A stretch of DNA of 64,000 nucleotides, taken from Stanieria sp. NIES-3757 (GTDB lineage: Bacteria; Cyanobacteriota; Cyanobacteriia; Cyanobacteriales; Xenococcaceae). The notes under the pieces were generated by a model. It worked only from the letters and a program-made list of their open reading frames with translations. It was not told where the DNA came from and searched no databases. The stretch is from positions 1,488,001 through 1,552,000 of the forward strand of contig AP017375.1 of the NCBI GenBank assembly GCA_002355455.1. The letters run 5' to 3'. Of this stretch, positions 1 through 7,645 are shown one piece after another. Positions within the stretch are counted from its first letter, which is position 1; every line of letters starts with the position of its first letter. A program made the position numbers and the translations under genes.

Positions 1-146
1 ATACAGCTAAAATTTAACTCAAACAAAATTTTTCAACTATTTCCACATACAAATATTAATCGAATCTAATTTTGAAGAACGGTCATGCTTGTGACTTCTA
101 GCCAAAAAAAACCATTTTATTAAACTTCAAAGATAGTTTATGATTA

Positions 147-166
147 ATGTACGTTTTTATGTACAT
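147..166 (+). promoter_or_regulatory. Probable YefM/YoeB operator (TGTACA boxes)
   Basis: Just before the antitoxin start lies ATGTAC, 8 bases, then GTACAT. The second half is a perfect ATGTACAT palindrome containing TGTACA (160-165), and a TGTACG lies at 148-153. E. coli YefM binds palindromes with a TGTACA core, so this fits an autoregulatory operator. The second YefM/YoeB pair has the same two boxes (16083-16101). Confidence 0.5.
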
Positions 167-171
167 AAAAT

Positions 172-483
172 ATGTTGGATTCTCAAATAATATCGCCGAC
201 TGAAGCGAGAAATGATTTTTTTAATTTGTTGAATACGATAGTAGAAAATCATCAGGTATACATAATCAATCGTAGGAATGGGGAAAACGTAGCGTTAATT
301 CCCGAATCGGATTTAGTAAGCTTGATAGAAACAGTTTATCTTTTTCGTTCTCCGACGAATGCACGCCGTCTTTTGGAAGCAATAGAAGAATCAAAGACGG
401 GAAAAATTAAGCCTCAAAGTTTATTAGAACTGCAACAGGAGTTAGGCGTTGGGCAAGAAGAAGAAAAAGAGAGCGGAAAATGA
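172..483 (+). CDS. Type II antitoxin, Phd/YefM family
   Basis: This 103-residue protein is the antitoxin of a toxin-antitoxin pair. It should bind its own promoter through the N-terminal Phd/YefM fold and neutralise the toxin through its C-terminal tail. Visible family features are the start 'SPTEARNDFFNLLNTI', the basic strand 'YIINRRNGENVALI', and a charged, probably disordered C-terminus. Its 3' end overlaps the next gene by 35 bases, so the two are translationally coupled. The start is the ATG directly after the TGTACA boxes. It is about 40% alike by eye to the antitoxin at 15765-16064, so the window has two related modules. The family is clear; cognate binding to the neighbour is inferred from position. 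Confidence 0.85.
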   Translation: MLDSQIISPTEARNDFFNLLNTIVENHQVYIINRRNGENVALIPESDLVSLIETVYLFRSPTNARRLLEAIEESKTGKIKPQSLLELQQELGVGQEEEKESGK

Positions 484-766
484 TGAAGTCAAACCAGTAG
501 TAGTAAATCGCAGTCCTGGTTTTAGCTCTCGTTTTAAGGAGGATTTAGCTTGGTGGTTTAAACAAGATACTAAGACGGGAGAAAAAATACTCGATTTGGT
601 AACAGCAGTAATGTCCGATCCTTTTAGCGGAATAGGAAAACCAGAACCTTTAAAATACCTCGATGCAGATCTATGGTCGAGACGAATTAATTTAGAGCAT
701 CGATTAGTTTATCGAGTTGGACAGACTCAAATCGATTTTTTAGCTTGTCGATATCATTACGAATAA
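449..766 (+). CDS. Type II toxin, Txe/YoeB family mRNA endonuclease
   Basis: This 105-residue protein resembles YoeB/Txe, a ribosome-dependent mRNA-cleaving toxin of the RelE superfamily. Family marks are 'DLAWWFKQD', 'KILDLVTAVMSDPFSGIGKPEPLKY', 'LWSRRINLEHRLVYRV' and the C-terminal 'ACRYHYE'; in YoeB a Glu, an Arg and a C-terminal His are catalytic, and equivalents are visible. The frame contains no ATG, so it must begin at TTG 449 inside the antitoxin gene. The N-terminus carries an unusual lysine-rich extension that the paralogue at 15417-15743 also has in part. It appears intact, with no frameshift or missing core. The motif written longest here spans residues about 46-64. Confidence 0.85.
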   Translation: MGKKKKKRAENDEVKPVVVNRSPGFSSRFKEDLAWWFKQDTKTGEKILDLVTAVMSDPFSGIGKPEPLKYLDADLWSRRINLEHRLVYRVGQTQIDFLACRYHYE

Positions 767-789
767 ATAGCGATCGCTTTTCAGGTAAA

Positions 790-2271
790 TCAAAACAATT
801 CTGCATCTTTAATTAGTTTAATCATTCCTGCATTAGCAACTTCTCCACAAGTACGAGGAGTGGGAAACATTTTACCAGGATTAGCTAAACCTTTAGGATT
901 AAAAGCATCACGGACATATCCCATTGTTTCTAAGTCAGTTTCATTGAACATATAAGGCATATAACAATTTTTATCTGAACCAATACCGTGTTCCCCTGAA
1001 AGACTTCCTCCAGCTTCAACACAGAGTTTCAGAATTTCTCCTCCTAGTTTTTCCACTGCTTCAAATTCTCCTGGTACAGAATTATCGTAGAGAATTAAAG
1101 GATGTAAATTCCCATCGCCAGCATGAAAAACATTAGCAATACGATAGCCCGATTCTTCACTCAGACGATTAATTTCTTTTAGTACGGAAACTAATTTAGT
1201 GCGGGGAATTACACCATCTTGCACAAAGTAATTAACACTAATATGTCCTGCTGCTGCAAAGGCTGCTTTTCTACCTTTCCACAATTTTAAACGGGTTTCA
1301 GCATCGTTAGCTGAAGTAATATTGCGCGAATTATTTTGCCGACAAATTTCCGCTATACGTTTTTTACCTTCTGCAACTTCTACTTCCAAACCATCCAATT
1401 CTACTAATAAAATGGCTTCAGCATCACGAGGATAACAACCAGTCGCTACTACATCTTCTACTGCATTGATACTAAGATTATCCATAATTTCCATACCAGC
1501 AGGAATAATCCCTGCACTGATAATCCCTGCTACGGCTGCGCCAGCATCTTCAATGGTAGGAAAATCGGCTAACACGACACAAATCGATTCAGGAGTTTTA
1601 AGAATACGTAGTGTTACTTCTGTAGCGATACCTAGCGTACCTTCTGAACCAACAAATAAACCAGTTAAATCGTAGCCAGGCATTTCGGGAATTGTACCAC
1701 CGACATCAATAATCGAACCTTCAGGAATAACTAATTTTAAACCGATTACGTGGTTGGTAGTGACACCATATTTAAGACAGTGAACTCCACCAGAATTTTC
1801 CGCTACATTCCCACCAATCGAACAGATAATTTGACTAGAAGGATCGGGGGCATAATAAAAACCTGCACCGCTAACCGCCTGAGTTACCCAATTATTAATA
1901 ATGCCTGGTTGTACAGTGATGCGATGATTTTCAATATCAATATCTAAAATTTGCTTCATCCTGGCGGTGACGATTAAAACGCAATCTTCTACAGGTAAAG
2001 CCCCACCAGATAAACCCGTACCTGCACCTCTAGCAACCCAAGGAATATCATTGTCATGACAGATTTTTACTGCTGCTGCCACTTGTTCGGTAGTGCGAGG
2101 TAGTACGACTAAAGCAGGGCGTTGACGGTAACTAGCTAAACCATCACATTCGTAGGTAAGTAATTCTTCTTTGCGACGCACAACCCCATCTTTGCCAATC
2201 GCAGCTTCTAATTGGTTAATAATCGGTTGCCATTTATTATCTGTCGGTTTAAAGAGATTGCGAAGCATCAT
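790..2271 (-). CDS. glcD: Glycolate dehydrogenase FAD-linked subunit GlcD
   Basis: A 493-residue flavoprotein of the GlcD/FAD-binding type 4 family. It oxidises glycolate to glyoxylate in the photorespiratory C2 pathway; cyanobacteria use this glycolate dehydrogenase rather than a plant-type oxidase. The N-terminal half has the PCMH FAD-binding signature 'ARGAGTGLSGGALP' (around residues 80-93). The C-terminal half has the FAD-oxidase_C marks 'HAGDGNLHPL' and 'GGSLSGEHGIG'. Length is normal for the family. It ends tail to tail with the toxin gene, 23 bases away. The related D-lactate dehydrogenase activity cannot be excluded from sequence. Confidence 0.88.
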   Translation of the reverse strand: MMLRNLFKPTDNKWQPIINQLEAAIGKDGVVRRKEELLTYECDGLASYRQRPALVVLPRTTEQVAAAVKICHDNDIPWVARGAGTGLSGGALPVEDCVLIVTARMKQILDIDIENHRITVQPGIINNWVTQAVSGAGFYYAPDPSSQIICSIGGNVAENSGGVHCLKYGVTTNHVIGLKLVIPEGSIIDVGGTIPEMPGYDLTGLFVGSEGTLGIATEVTLRILKTPESICVVLADFPTIEDAGAAVAGIISAGIIPAGMEIMDNLSINAVEDVVATGCYPRDAEAILLVELDGLEVEVAEGKKRIAEICRQNNSRNITSANDAETRLKLWKGRKAAFAAAGHISVNYFVQDGVIPRTKLVSVLKEINRLSEESGYRIANVFHAGDGNLHPLILYDNSVPGEFEAVEKLGGEILKLCVEAGGSLSGEHGIGSDKNCYMPYMFNETDLETMGYVRDAFNPKGLANPGKMFPTPRTCGEVANAGMIKLIKDAELF

Positions 2272-2484
2272 TGCTAGTTAATTAATATCTAGGTTATTTT
2301 CATTATCGCCTTTATAGCAAACGAAAGATAAACCATAACGCCCTTTAATTTCTCTGTGTCAATGTAAAATTTCTTAAATTATTTGGGCATCTTAAAAATA
2401 GTGGCTAAGTAGATTAACTGCTTAAGCCGTAATAAAGCTTTAAATCTTTAAAAATAAGCTAATTTACTATACGGAGATTAAAGG

Positions 2485-3144
2485 ATGGCCCTAGGATTAC
2501 CAGAATTTGTTGAAAATCCCGAACCACGTTGCCCAGTGATTTTGTTGTGCGATACATCTGGTTCAATGCAAGGAGAACCGATTAACGCGCTTAATGAAGG
2601 ACTGGCTGCTTTTCAAAAAGATGTTTATCGAGATGAAATCGCCTCGCTACGAGTAGAAGTAGCCTTAGTTACTTTTGGACCAGTACGGTTAACTCAAGAT
2701 TTTGTCACTATTGATAACTTTAATCCACCCAGACTTACAGCCGATGATGTTACGCCGATGGGGGCAGCAATTGAATATGCTTTAGATTTATTGGAACGAC
2801 GCAAAGAAACTTACAAAGTTAACGGTATTCAATATTATCGTCCTTGGGTTTTCTTAATTACCGATGGCGCACCGACTGATAGTTGGCAAAATGCAGCCTA
2901 CAGAGTTAGAGAAGCAGAAGCACAACGCAGACTTTTATTCTTTGCTGTTGGGGTACAAGGCGCGGATTTGAGTAAGTTGAGACAAATTGCGCCTCCAGAA
3001 CGTCCGCCAGTACTACTTAACGGTTTAGATTTTCGTTCGATGTTCCAATGGCTATCTACTTCAATGAAACGAGTTTCTAGTAGCCAAGTCGGAGGCGCGA
3101 TGATTTCGCTACCGTCTGTTGGTTGGGGTCAAATTGCGACATAA
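2485..3144 (+). CDS. vWA-domain protein, TerY/YegL type
   Basis: A 219-residue cytosolic protein that is one von Willebrand factor A domain. The metal-ion site is complete: DTSGS with D23, S25 and S27, T90 in 'DVTPMG', and D127 in 'ITDGAP'. It matches the TerY/YegL class, which sits beside a PP2C phosphatase and a kinase in the 'TerY-P triad' described by Aravind's group; E. coli yegL-yegK-yegI is the same arrangement. The phosphatase gene follows 78 bases downstream on the same strand. The third member, the kinase, is broken here. Its molecular role is unknown; metal-linked stress signalling is the proposal for the class. The ATG at 2485 has AGGAT upstream. Confidence 0.85.
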   Translation: MALGLPEFVENPEPRCPVILLCDTSGSMQGEPINALNEGLAAFQKDVYRDEIASLRVEVALVTFGPVRLTQDFVTIDNFNPPRLTADDVTPMGAAIEYALDLLERRKETYKVNGIQYYRPWVFLITDGAPTDSWQNAAYRVREAEAQRRLLFFAVGVQGADLSKLRQIAPPERPPVLLNGLDFRSMFQWLSTSMKRVSSSQVGGAMISLPSVGWGQIAT

Positions 3145-3168
3145 GTAAATCCGATGAATTTAGACAAT

Positions 3169-3199
3169 GCCCCCTAAATCCCCCAAATTTGGGGGACTT
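3169..3199. repeat. Palindromic dispersed repeat (CCCCCAAATTTGGGGG)
   Basis: The gap between the vWA and PP2C genes contains a perfect 16-base palindrome, CCCCC-AAATTT-GGGGG (3180-3195), preceded by GCCCCCTAAAT. This kind of element is scattered through many cyanobacterial genomes, often in intergenic spaces. It could fold as a hairpin in the bicistronic transcript and set relative expression; that is inference. Confidence 0.6.
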
Positions 3200-3222
3200 G
3201 AAATAAAGAGGAAGGAAAACTA

Positions 3223-4119
3223 ATGAGTTGGAAAGCAATAGCTCGTTCCGCAATGGGGACGAGTCATCAAAAGCAGGAAATGCCCTGTCAGGATTACGGC
3301 AGTTACAAAATTCTTGATGATGTTATTATCGGTGCAGTTGCAGATGGGGCTGGTAGTGCTAAATATGCCGATATTGGGGCAAAATTAGCCGTTAAAACAG
3401 CGTTAGAGGCATTTACAGACGAAGATATTTCTAAGATTACAGAATCACTTCATTCTGAGAGTAGTGAAAGTAGGAATCAATCAAGCTGGAGTTGGAAATC
3501 TTTGACTTCCTTCAAAACGAAAGATCGAAATGGTTTTAGTTCAGTAGCAATTCATCAACCTCAATCTCACTCTGAACAAGAAGTTAGGCAAATTTTTACT
3601 AAAACTGTCCAAAAAGTAAGGGTTGCTTTAGAAAAACGAGCAGCAAATAATAATTACTCTTTCGATGACTTGGCTTGTACCCTATTGGTATTTATCGCTA
3701 CGCCCGATTGGGTAACAGCCATGCAGATTGGGGATGGATTTATAGTCTTACGCTGTCAGGAAGAAGATACTCAACTACTTTTCCCACCAGATAAAGGGGA
3801 ATACATTAACGAGACGACTTTTGTTACCTCAGATAATGCTTTAGAAGCAATGCGAGTATGTGTCAAAAAAGGCAAGCCTGAGTTTATTTGTGCCTCAACG
3901 GATGGGCTAGAAAGATTAGCAATTCGGATGAGTGATTGGACACCTTTTATTCCCTTCTTTCAACCACTAGAACAATACTTGCGGGAAACTAGCAATCCCG
4001 AAGAGGAAGACGAATATTTGAAGAGTTTCTTAAATTCAGACAGACTAAACGCTCGTACCGACGACGATAAAACCCTACTTTTATGTTTCTATGATAGTTC
4101 TACTAACTCGTGCGAGTAA
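3223..4119 (+). CDS. PP2C-type Ser/Thr protein phosphatase (YegK-like)
   Basis: A 298-residue PP2C-family phosphatase of the short PP2C_2 class. It should remove phosphate from Ser/Thr residues using two metal ions. Visible motifs are 'GTSHQKQEMPCQD' near the N-terminus, the metal-binding 'GAVADGAGSAKYADIG' (about residues 37-52), 'MQIGDGF', and 'CASTDGLERL'. The region about residues 80-115 is polar and poorly conserved in look. The gene follows the vWA gene and overlaps the start of a kinase remnant by 29 bases. That gene order is the TerY-P triad, so the phosphatase probably once opposed that kinase. An RBS-like GAGGAAGGA precedes the ATG. Confidence 0.85.
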   Translation: MSWKAIARSAMGTSHQKQEMPCQDYGSYKILDDVIIGAVADGAGSAKYADIGAKLAVKTALEAFTDEDISKITESLHSESSESRNQSSWSWKSLTSFKTKDRNGFSSVAIHQPQSHSEQEVRQIFTKTVQKVRVALEKRAANNNYSFDDLACTLLVFIATPDWVTAMQIGDGFIVLRCQEEDTQLLFPPDKGEYINETTFVTSDNALEAMRVCVKKGKPEFICASTDGLERLAIRMSDWTPFIPFFQPLEQYLRETSNPEEEDEYLKSFLNSDRLNARTDDDKTLLLCFYDSSTNSCE

Positions 4120-4526
4120 TAATCAACCTGTTTCTCTTACCAAGCAGATTGCTAGTAGTGGTGAAGGACAAGTTTGGGAAACCAACCAACCTGGTTATCT
4201 AGCCTAGTGAACCGAAAGGAGAGTATCGAGGGCAAACCACCTTTGTAGGCAGTTTTCCGCCCAATAACTTTGGTTTATACGATATGCATGGAAATGTTTG
4301 GGAGTGGTGTGAAGATGATTGGCATGATAATTATCAAGATGCACTAACTGATGGCAGTGCTTGGTTATCAGAAAATAGTAATCGTAAAGTATTGCGTGGT
4401 AGTTCTTGGAACGTTAATCCTTTTTTTTGCCGTTCAGCGTATCGTGACAACAGCTATCCCGACAATAGATACGAAAATCTCGGTTTTAGGGTAGTTTGTG
4501 GCGTTGATAAGACTCAATTAACATGA
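4091..4526 (+). pseudogene. Remnant of Ser/Thr kinase fused to FGE-sulfatase domain
   Basis: The frame from ATG 4091 encodes 38 residues ending 'ETNQPGYLA' and a TAG at 4205. It includes 'QIASSGEGQVWETN', which looks like the glycine-rich loop opening of a YegI/COG4248-type kinase. Right after it, in another frame (4203-4526), comes the C-terminal part of a formylglycine-generating-enzyme-like (FGE-sulfatase) domain. Its motifs are 'FGLYDMHGNVWEWCEDDW', 'VLRGSSWN' and 'RYENLGFRVV'. Nearly the whole kinase core is missing between them. Kinase-FGE fusions are common in cyanobacteria, so I read this as one gene with a large internal deletion plus frameshift. A separate 80-residue protein starting at ATG 4284 could still be made, but lacks most of the fold. 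Confidence 0.7.
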
Positions 4527-4542
4527 AGTAAAAATCAGTTAA

Positions 4543-5271
4543 TTAGTTTTTATAACTATAAATATTGCTTAAAATATTTTGATATTCTTCAGTAGTTTTG
4601 TAGTCCTGGTACATTATTATTAATGGATGAATAGGTCTGAGAATAGCACTCTTAAGACTGCTTGGAAATCTTCTTTGATCAACTTTAATCAAAAAGCAAT
4701 ATTTATCCAATCTAAATTTGTAACAATTAATTCCGTCTATAGTTTTGCAACGACGTGGAGATGGCATACAATTTGCTTCCAATCCTTCATAAAGAATAAT
4801 TATTGTTGAAAATTGATCTTCAGTTCCAGGATTTTTAGTTAAAAGCATATTCTTTAATTGAGTTTCCCAACCATTTAAATGTACATGTTGGAAAAATGAA
4901 TCTTGTGTTATTGATGCACGCCATAAGACTGACATGAAAAATAATTTTAGTTTTTGATAATCAAAATGATCTATTTGTATATAATTAACATCTAGAACTG
5001 AATTACTTTGATATTTATTGTTTGCAAAATCTTGAATTAATAGTTTTTGTGCATATTTATCCCAAACTCCAAAAATTTCATTATCACATTCTTTACATAA
5101 AATGTTGGAATCGTATATTCCGCTTTGAGATTGTTTGGATTTCTTTTTTTGAGTATATATTCTAGCTGCTTTTTTTCCTATTTTGATATTTTGATAAAAT
5201 TTTTTAGGAATAATATGAGCTTTAATCAGTTTTTTATTTTTTCCACAAAATAAACATTTGGCTTGGAGCAT
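4543..5271 (-). CDS. HNH-like zinc-finger protein of unknown function
   Basis: A 242-residue protein with a treble-clef start: CxxC ('CLFCGKNK', residues 6-13), then 'LIKAHIIPKKFY' about ten residues on, and a second 'CKECDNEI' near residue 60. The Cys pair, 'AHIIP' and second Cys pair are typical of HNH-nuclease-like proteins. The usual N and second H of HNH are not obvious, so catalysis is uncertain. The rest, rich in aromatic and hydrophobic residues, is not recognised. It is markedly AT-rich, stands alone between the broken kinase gene and the RAYT gene, and may have been acquired horizontally. Family identity is tentative. Confidence 0.6.
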   Translation of the reverse strand: MLQAKCLFCGKNKKLIKAHIIPKKFYQNIKIGKKAARIYTQKKKSKQSQSGIYDSNILCKECDNEIFGVWDKYAQKLLIQDFANNKYQSNSVLDVNYIQIDHFDYQKLKLFFMSVLWRASITQDSFFQHVHLNGWETQLKNMLLTKNPGTEDQFSTIIILYEGLEANCMPSPRRCKTIDGINCYKFRLDKYCFLIKVDQRRFPSSLKSAILRPIHPLIIMYQDYKTTEEYQNILSNIYSYKN

Positions 5272-5421
5272 AATTACTGTATAAGATTTAAACTATAGTA
5301 TATTTTCAAAGCTTTCTTAAACTAGCGTATAACAAAAAAATTGTGACAAGTATGCAAATTTTATGTTTGTAAATTATTGCGACGCGAATTTTGTAGAAAC
5401 CCAACAAATATCAGCAAAAAT

Positions 5422-5964
5422 CTATTCCATACCAACCCAAGAATCAGAAATAGGTCTTTCCGAAACTCCCCAATCAACATCGTAAACACCACGCTGCACA
5501 TAACGATGGAAACTAGAATATTGCCAATCTTTAGGGGATAACACCAACCCATGATGTACGGGATTGTAATGAATATAATCTATATGATGATTAAAATCTT
5601 TTTCATTCCGAATTAAATGTTCCCAAAACCGTCTTTGCCAGATAGCTTTTTCCCCTTTATCCTTTCTCGAAGCCGAAACTTGTCCTAAATACTTAACATC
5701 ACATCGACGACTAAACCAACTTTTAATCAATCGCCAACGAGTTGAAAAATTTGCATCCCTTGGTGGTAATGTCCATAAACAATGAAGATGATTGGGTAAG
5801 ATGACAATAGCATCAATTTTAAAAGGATGCTTATTCATTACTCTTTTAAAACAATCGCGCAATAAATCGATATTTTCCGACTCATAGAGAAAACAACGAC
5901 GATTGTGGGTAACTAAGGTAAAGAAATAGGTGCTTCCTGGGGATCTGGCTCGACGATATTGCAT
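5422..5964 (-). CDS. REP-associated tyrosine transposase (RAYT), Y1 type
   Basis: A 180-residue single-strand DNA transposase-like protein of the Y1_Tnp/IS200-related RAYT group. RAYTs nick and join at short palindromic REP sequences. The HUH metal motif is H59-L60-H61 in 'LPNHLHCLW'; the catalytic tyrosine is probably Y130 in 'HHIDYIHYNPVHHG'. The N-terminus 'YRRARSPGSTYFFTLVTHNR' is the usual family start. Length is typical and the frame is intact. No IS ends are evident; instead, short palindromes lie 29 bases upstream (5993-6019) and at 7646-7672, which could be its substrates. A likely domesticated, single-copy gene. Confidence 0.88.
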   Translation of the reverse strand: MQYRRARSPGSTYFFTLVTHNRRCFLYESENIDLLRDCFKRVMNKHPFKIDAIVILPNHLHCLWTLPPRDANFSTRWRLIKSWFSRRCDVKYLGQVSASRKDKGEKAIWQRRFWEHLIRNEKDFNHHIDYIHYNPVHHGLVLSPKDWQYSSFHRYVQRGVYDVDWGVSERPISDSWVGME

Positions 5965-5992
5965 GAATTAATCATAGCCGAGAATATTTGTT

Positions 5993-6019
5993 GTTGGGTT
6001 TCACTTTGTTCTACCCAAC
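5993..6019 (+). repeat. REP-like palindrome, copy 1
   Basis: GTTGGGT, a 13-base centre, then ACCCAAC, followed by CTACGAGAGAG. The same 27-base element occurs inverted at 7646-7672 with one difference, and there too the repeat is followed by CTACGA. It lies just upstream of the RAYT gene. Elements of this type are dispersed in cyanobacterial genomes. Confidence 0.65.
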
Positions 6020-6119
6020 CTACGAGAGAGCGATCGCTGGAAGAATTTCATATCAATATAAGAGCGATCGCGTTATCAGCAAAGCAACAAGTAGAATCAA
6101 TAGAGCGATCACATTGTAG

Positions 6120-6344
6120 CTAACTTTCAACTTGAGATTTAGCTAATTTAATCAAAAGTCTTAATGCTTCGTTGACTGACTGAGCATTTGGAAATGCTTG
6201 AGCAACGTCAGGTTCTAATAGTATTAAGTTTGTTCCTTGACGATAACGTTCTGTATATTTACCTTTAACTCCTCGTGATAGTTGAGCTAAATCGTATTCG
6301 GAACGTAATTCATCTTCCATTTCTTGATTAATATCCTTCTTCAT
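6120..6344 (-). CDS. Putative antitoxin of a BrnT-type pair
   Basis: A small acidic/basic protein of 74 residues if it starts at the internal ATG (6344). It contains 'DELRSEYDLAQLSRGVKGKY' and 'VNEALRLLIKLAK', a type widespread in cyanobacteria and usually annotated hypothetical. I chose ATG 6344 because the upstream in-frame extension actually encodes, in another frame, the C-terminus of a BrnT toxin that ends at 6328 and overlaps this start. That overlap is the usual toxin-to-antitoxin coupling. The toxin itself is truncated, so this is an orphan antitoxin. It is not classical BrnA. Its DNA-binding fold cannot be named from sequence alone. Confidence 0.7.
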   Translation of the reverse strand: MKKDINQEMEDELRSEYDLAQLSRGVKGKYTERYRQGTNLILLEPDVAQAFPNAQSVNEALRLLIKLAKSQVES

Positions 6345-6410
6345 AAAATTTCTGCTCTTTGCGAGTTGCTTTTCTTGCACTAATAATTCGGATGCGATCG
6401 CTTCTAAAGG
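6328..6410 (-). pseudogene. BrnT toxin C-terminal remnant, copy 1
   Basis: Read on the minus strand, this piece gives 'DRIRIISARKATRKEQKFY' and then EEGY and a TAA at 6328. That is the characteristic end of BrnT-family RelE-fold toxins. Upstream (rightwards) the reading frame loses BrnT-like sequence and the divergent gene at 6422 begins, so only about 20-25 residues remain. A near-identical stretch recurs at 7774-7829. Confidence 0.7.
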
Positions 6411-6421
6411 TAATTATATTT

Positions 6422-6745
6422 ATGTCTATAACTAGAGATTTTAAAGAGACAATTAATGCCAGAGTTCAAAGAGAATCTGAATTTGCTAAAGCGTTGTTAG
6501 ATGAAGCTGCTTCTCTTTTTCTGAACGGCGAACCAGAAACAGCCAGACTTATTTTAAGAGACTTGGTTAATGCAACTACAGGCTTTGAAAAACTAGCTAG
6601 TGAAACTTCATTACCAAGTAAAAGTTTACACAGAATGTTATCGGCAAAAGGTAATCCAACCATGAATAATTTGACTGCTATTTTCACTGTTTTACGCAAA
6701 CAACTAAATGTTAATTTAGAAGTTCATACAGTTTCTCATTCATAG
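6422..6745 (+). CDS. HTH antitoxin-like regulator (addiction module antidote type)
   Basis: A 107-residue protein starting at ATG 6422 ('MSITRDFKETINARVQRESEF'; about 20 residues upstream in frame come from the antisense BrnT fragment and are not real). The middle has 'LILRDLVNATTGFEKLASETSLPSKSLHRML', a helix-turn-helix, then 'GNPTMNNLTAIFTVLRKQL'. This is the pattern of the HigA-like 'probable addiction module antidote' family. No toxin gene of the HigB/RelE type adjoins it; the 11 bases to BrnT debris suggest the neighbour has been lost or replaced. It is either an orphan antitoxin or a solitary regulator. Confidence 0.8.
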   Translation: MSITRDFKETINARVQRESEFAKALLDEAASLFLNGEPETARLILRDLVNATTGFEKLASETSLPSKSLHRMLSAKGNPTMNNLTAIFTVLRKQLNVNLEVHTVSHS

Positions 6746-6862
6746 ATGGTATTGAGTGCTGCGATCGCTATTGTGCAAATTTGTTTTTATTCTAATTTAT
6801 ACGCATTAAAGTAAAGCGATCGCTTTTAATGTAATTCACTTACAGCAAAATGTATAATTTCC

Positions 6863-6985
6863 CTAAAGTCCTAAACAGTAGCGAACAGCAGCCTCAATTT
6901 TATTCATTTTTGCTTGGTTTAACCATCCTGCTGGTTCAGAAGTAAATCTAGCGGGATCTAAAGAACGAATTTGAACAAAAAAAAC
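6863..6985 (-). pseudogene. Possible PemK/MazF toxin C-terminal remnant
   Basis: The minus strand encodes 'VQIRSLDPARF', then 'LNQAKMNKIEAAVRYCLGL' and a TAG at 6863. The spacing of IRSLD..R, the small loop and the final helix resembles the C-terminal part of PemK/MazF-type toxins. Upstream in the same frame there is a stop near 7000, and no start codon or N-terminal core is found. Identification is tentative because only about 40 residues remain. It fills most of the 320-base gap between the HTH gene and hicA. Confidence 0.35.
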
Positions 6986-7066
6986 AAATAACTATCTGTT
7001 GGAAAAGCCATAAATACTTAAAACTGGATGGCAATCATCCACTCAACAAAAATGGATACTATCTGC

Positions 7067-7306
7067 TTATCTAAGTAGTTTTTCAATTTCTTTATCTATA
7101 AAACCAAACTGTCTAAAAATCCTTAGTACATAAGCAGGAGACATTTCTCTTGCTCCTAGATCGATTGGCACAATCCATCTTTTATCCTCAATAATGCGAA
7201 TATAGATATAGTGGTCTCCTTTTCCTTCTCGATAAAATTTACAGCCTCCTTTCTCCAAAATTTTGATAAGTTGTTTCGGTTTTAGAGAAGGAATATTTTT
7301 AGGCAT
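7067..7306 (-). CDS. hicA: HicA-type toxin
   Basis: A 79-residue HicA-like mRNA interferase with a dsRNA-binding-like fold. The family signature is clear: 'SLKPKQLIKILEKGGCKFYREGKGDHYIY', in which the His of GDHYIY is the usual catalytic residue, followed by 'WIVPIDLGAREMSPAYVLRIFRQFGF'. It is downstream of hicB and overlaps it by 8 bases, so the order is antitoxin then toxin. The protein is full length and looks intact. The long motifs cited span residues about 7-35 and 43-69. Confidence 0.85.
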   Translation of the reverse strand: MPKNIPSLKPKQLIKILEKGGCKFYREGKGDHYIYIRIIEDKRWIVPIDLGAREMSPAYVLRIFRQFGFIDKEIEKLLR

Positions 7307-7583
7307 AAACAGCTCTAAGTTCGTAAGCTTCTGTAATAGGTTGTTCTGACTCTACAGTTAAAAATTCGTGTAATTCTTTAATGGAAATAGGAGTAGATTG
7401 ACTGTCAAAATCAGTTTTAAGAATATCTTGCACCGATTCGATTGCTTCTTTTAAGTTTTTAATAGCTTCATCTCGTGTATCTCCTTGACCAACAATTCCA
7501 TTTTCTAAACAAAGAGCAACCCAGTAAAGCGAACTTTTTCGCAAAACTACAGTGTAAAAATCCATTTTAATCGCTTGTTCCAT
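7299..7583 (-). CDS. hicB: HicB-type antitoxin
   Basis: A 94-residue HicB-family antitoxin. It has the partly degraded RNase H-like core typical of HicB: 'FYTVVLRKSSLYWVALCLENG', 'GQGDTRDEAIKNLKEAIES'. The C-terminal tail is short and shows no clear Arc or HTH DNA-binding domain. This shorter type is common in cyanobacteria. It overlaps hicA by 8 bases. The start could be ATG 7583 or the ATG six codons later; neither has a strong ribosome site. Confidence 0.82.
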   Translation of the reverse strand: MEQAIKMDFYTVVLRKSSLYWVALCLENGIVGQGDTRDEAIKNLKEAIESVQDILKTDFDSQSTPISIKELHEFLTVESEQPITEAYELRAVYA

Positions 7584-7645
7584 TAGGATATTTATGCTCT
7601 ACATTTCTTAAATCGTATCAATAAAAATAACTTTTGTTTGTTGAT

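Noticed and set aside
3180-3195. Terminator between the vWA and PP2C genes
   Set aside because: The palindrome has no T-tract and is a common dispersed repeat; the two genes look like one operon.
5361-5552. 63-codon ORF overlapping the RAYT 3' end
   Set aside because: It is an out-of-frame shadow on the same strand with no family features.
6359-6421. N-terminal extension of the HTH antidote gene
   Set aside because: The extra residues are antisense to the BrnT fragment; the family start is ATG 6422.
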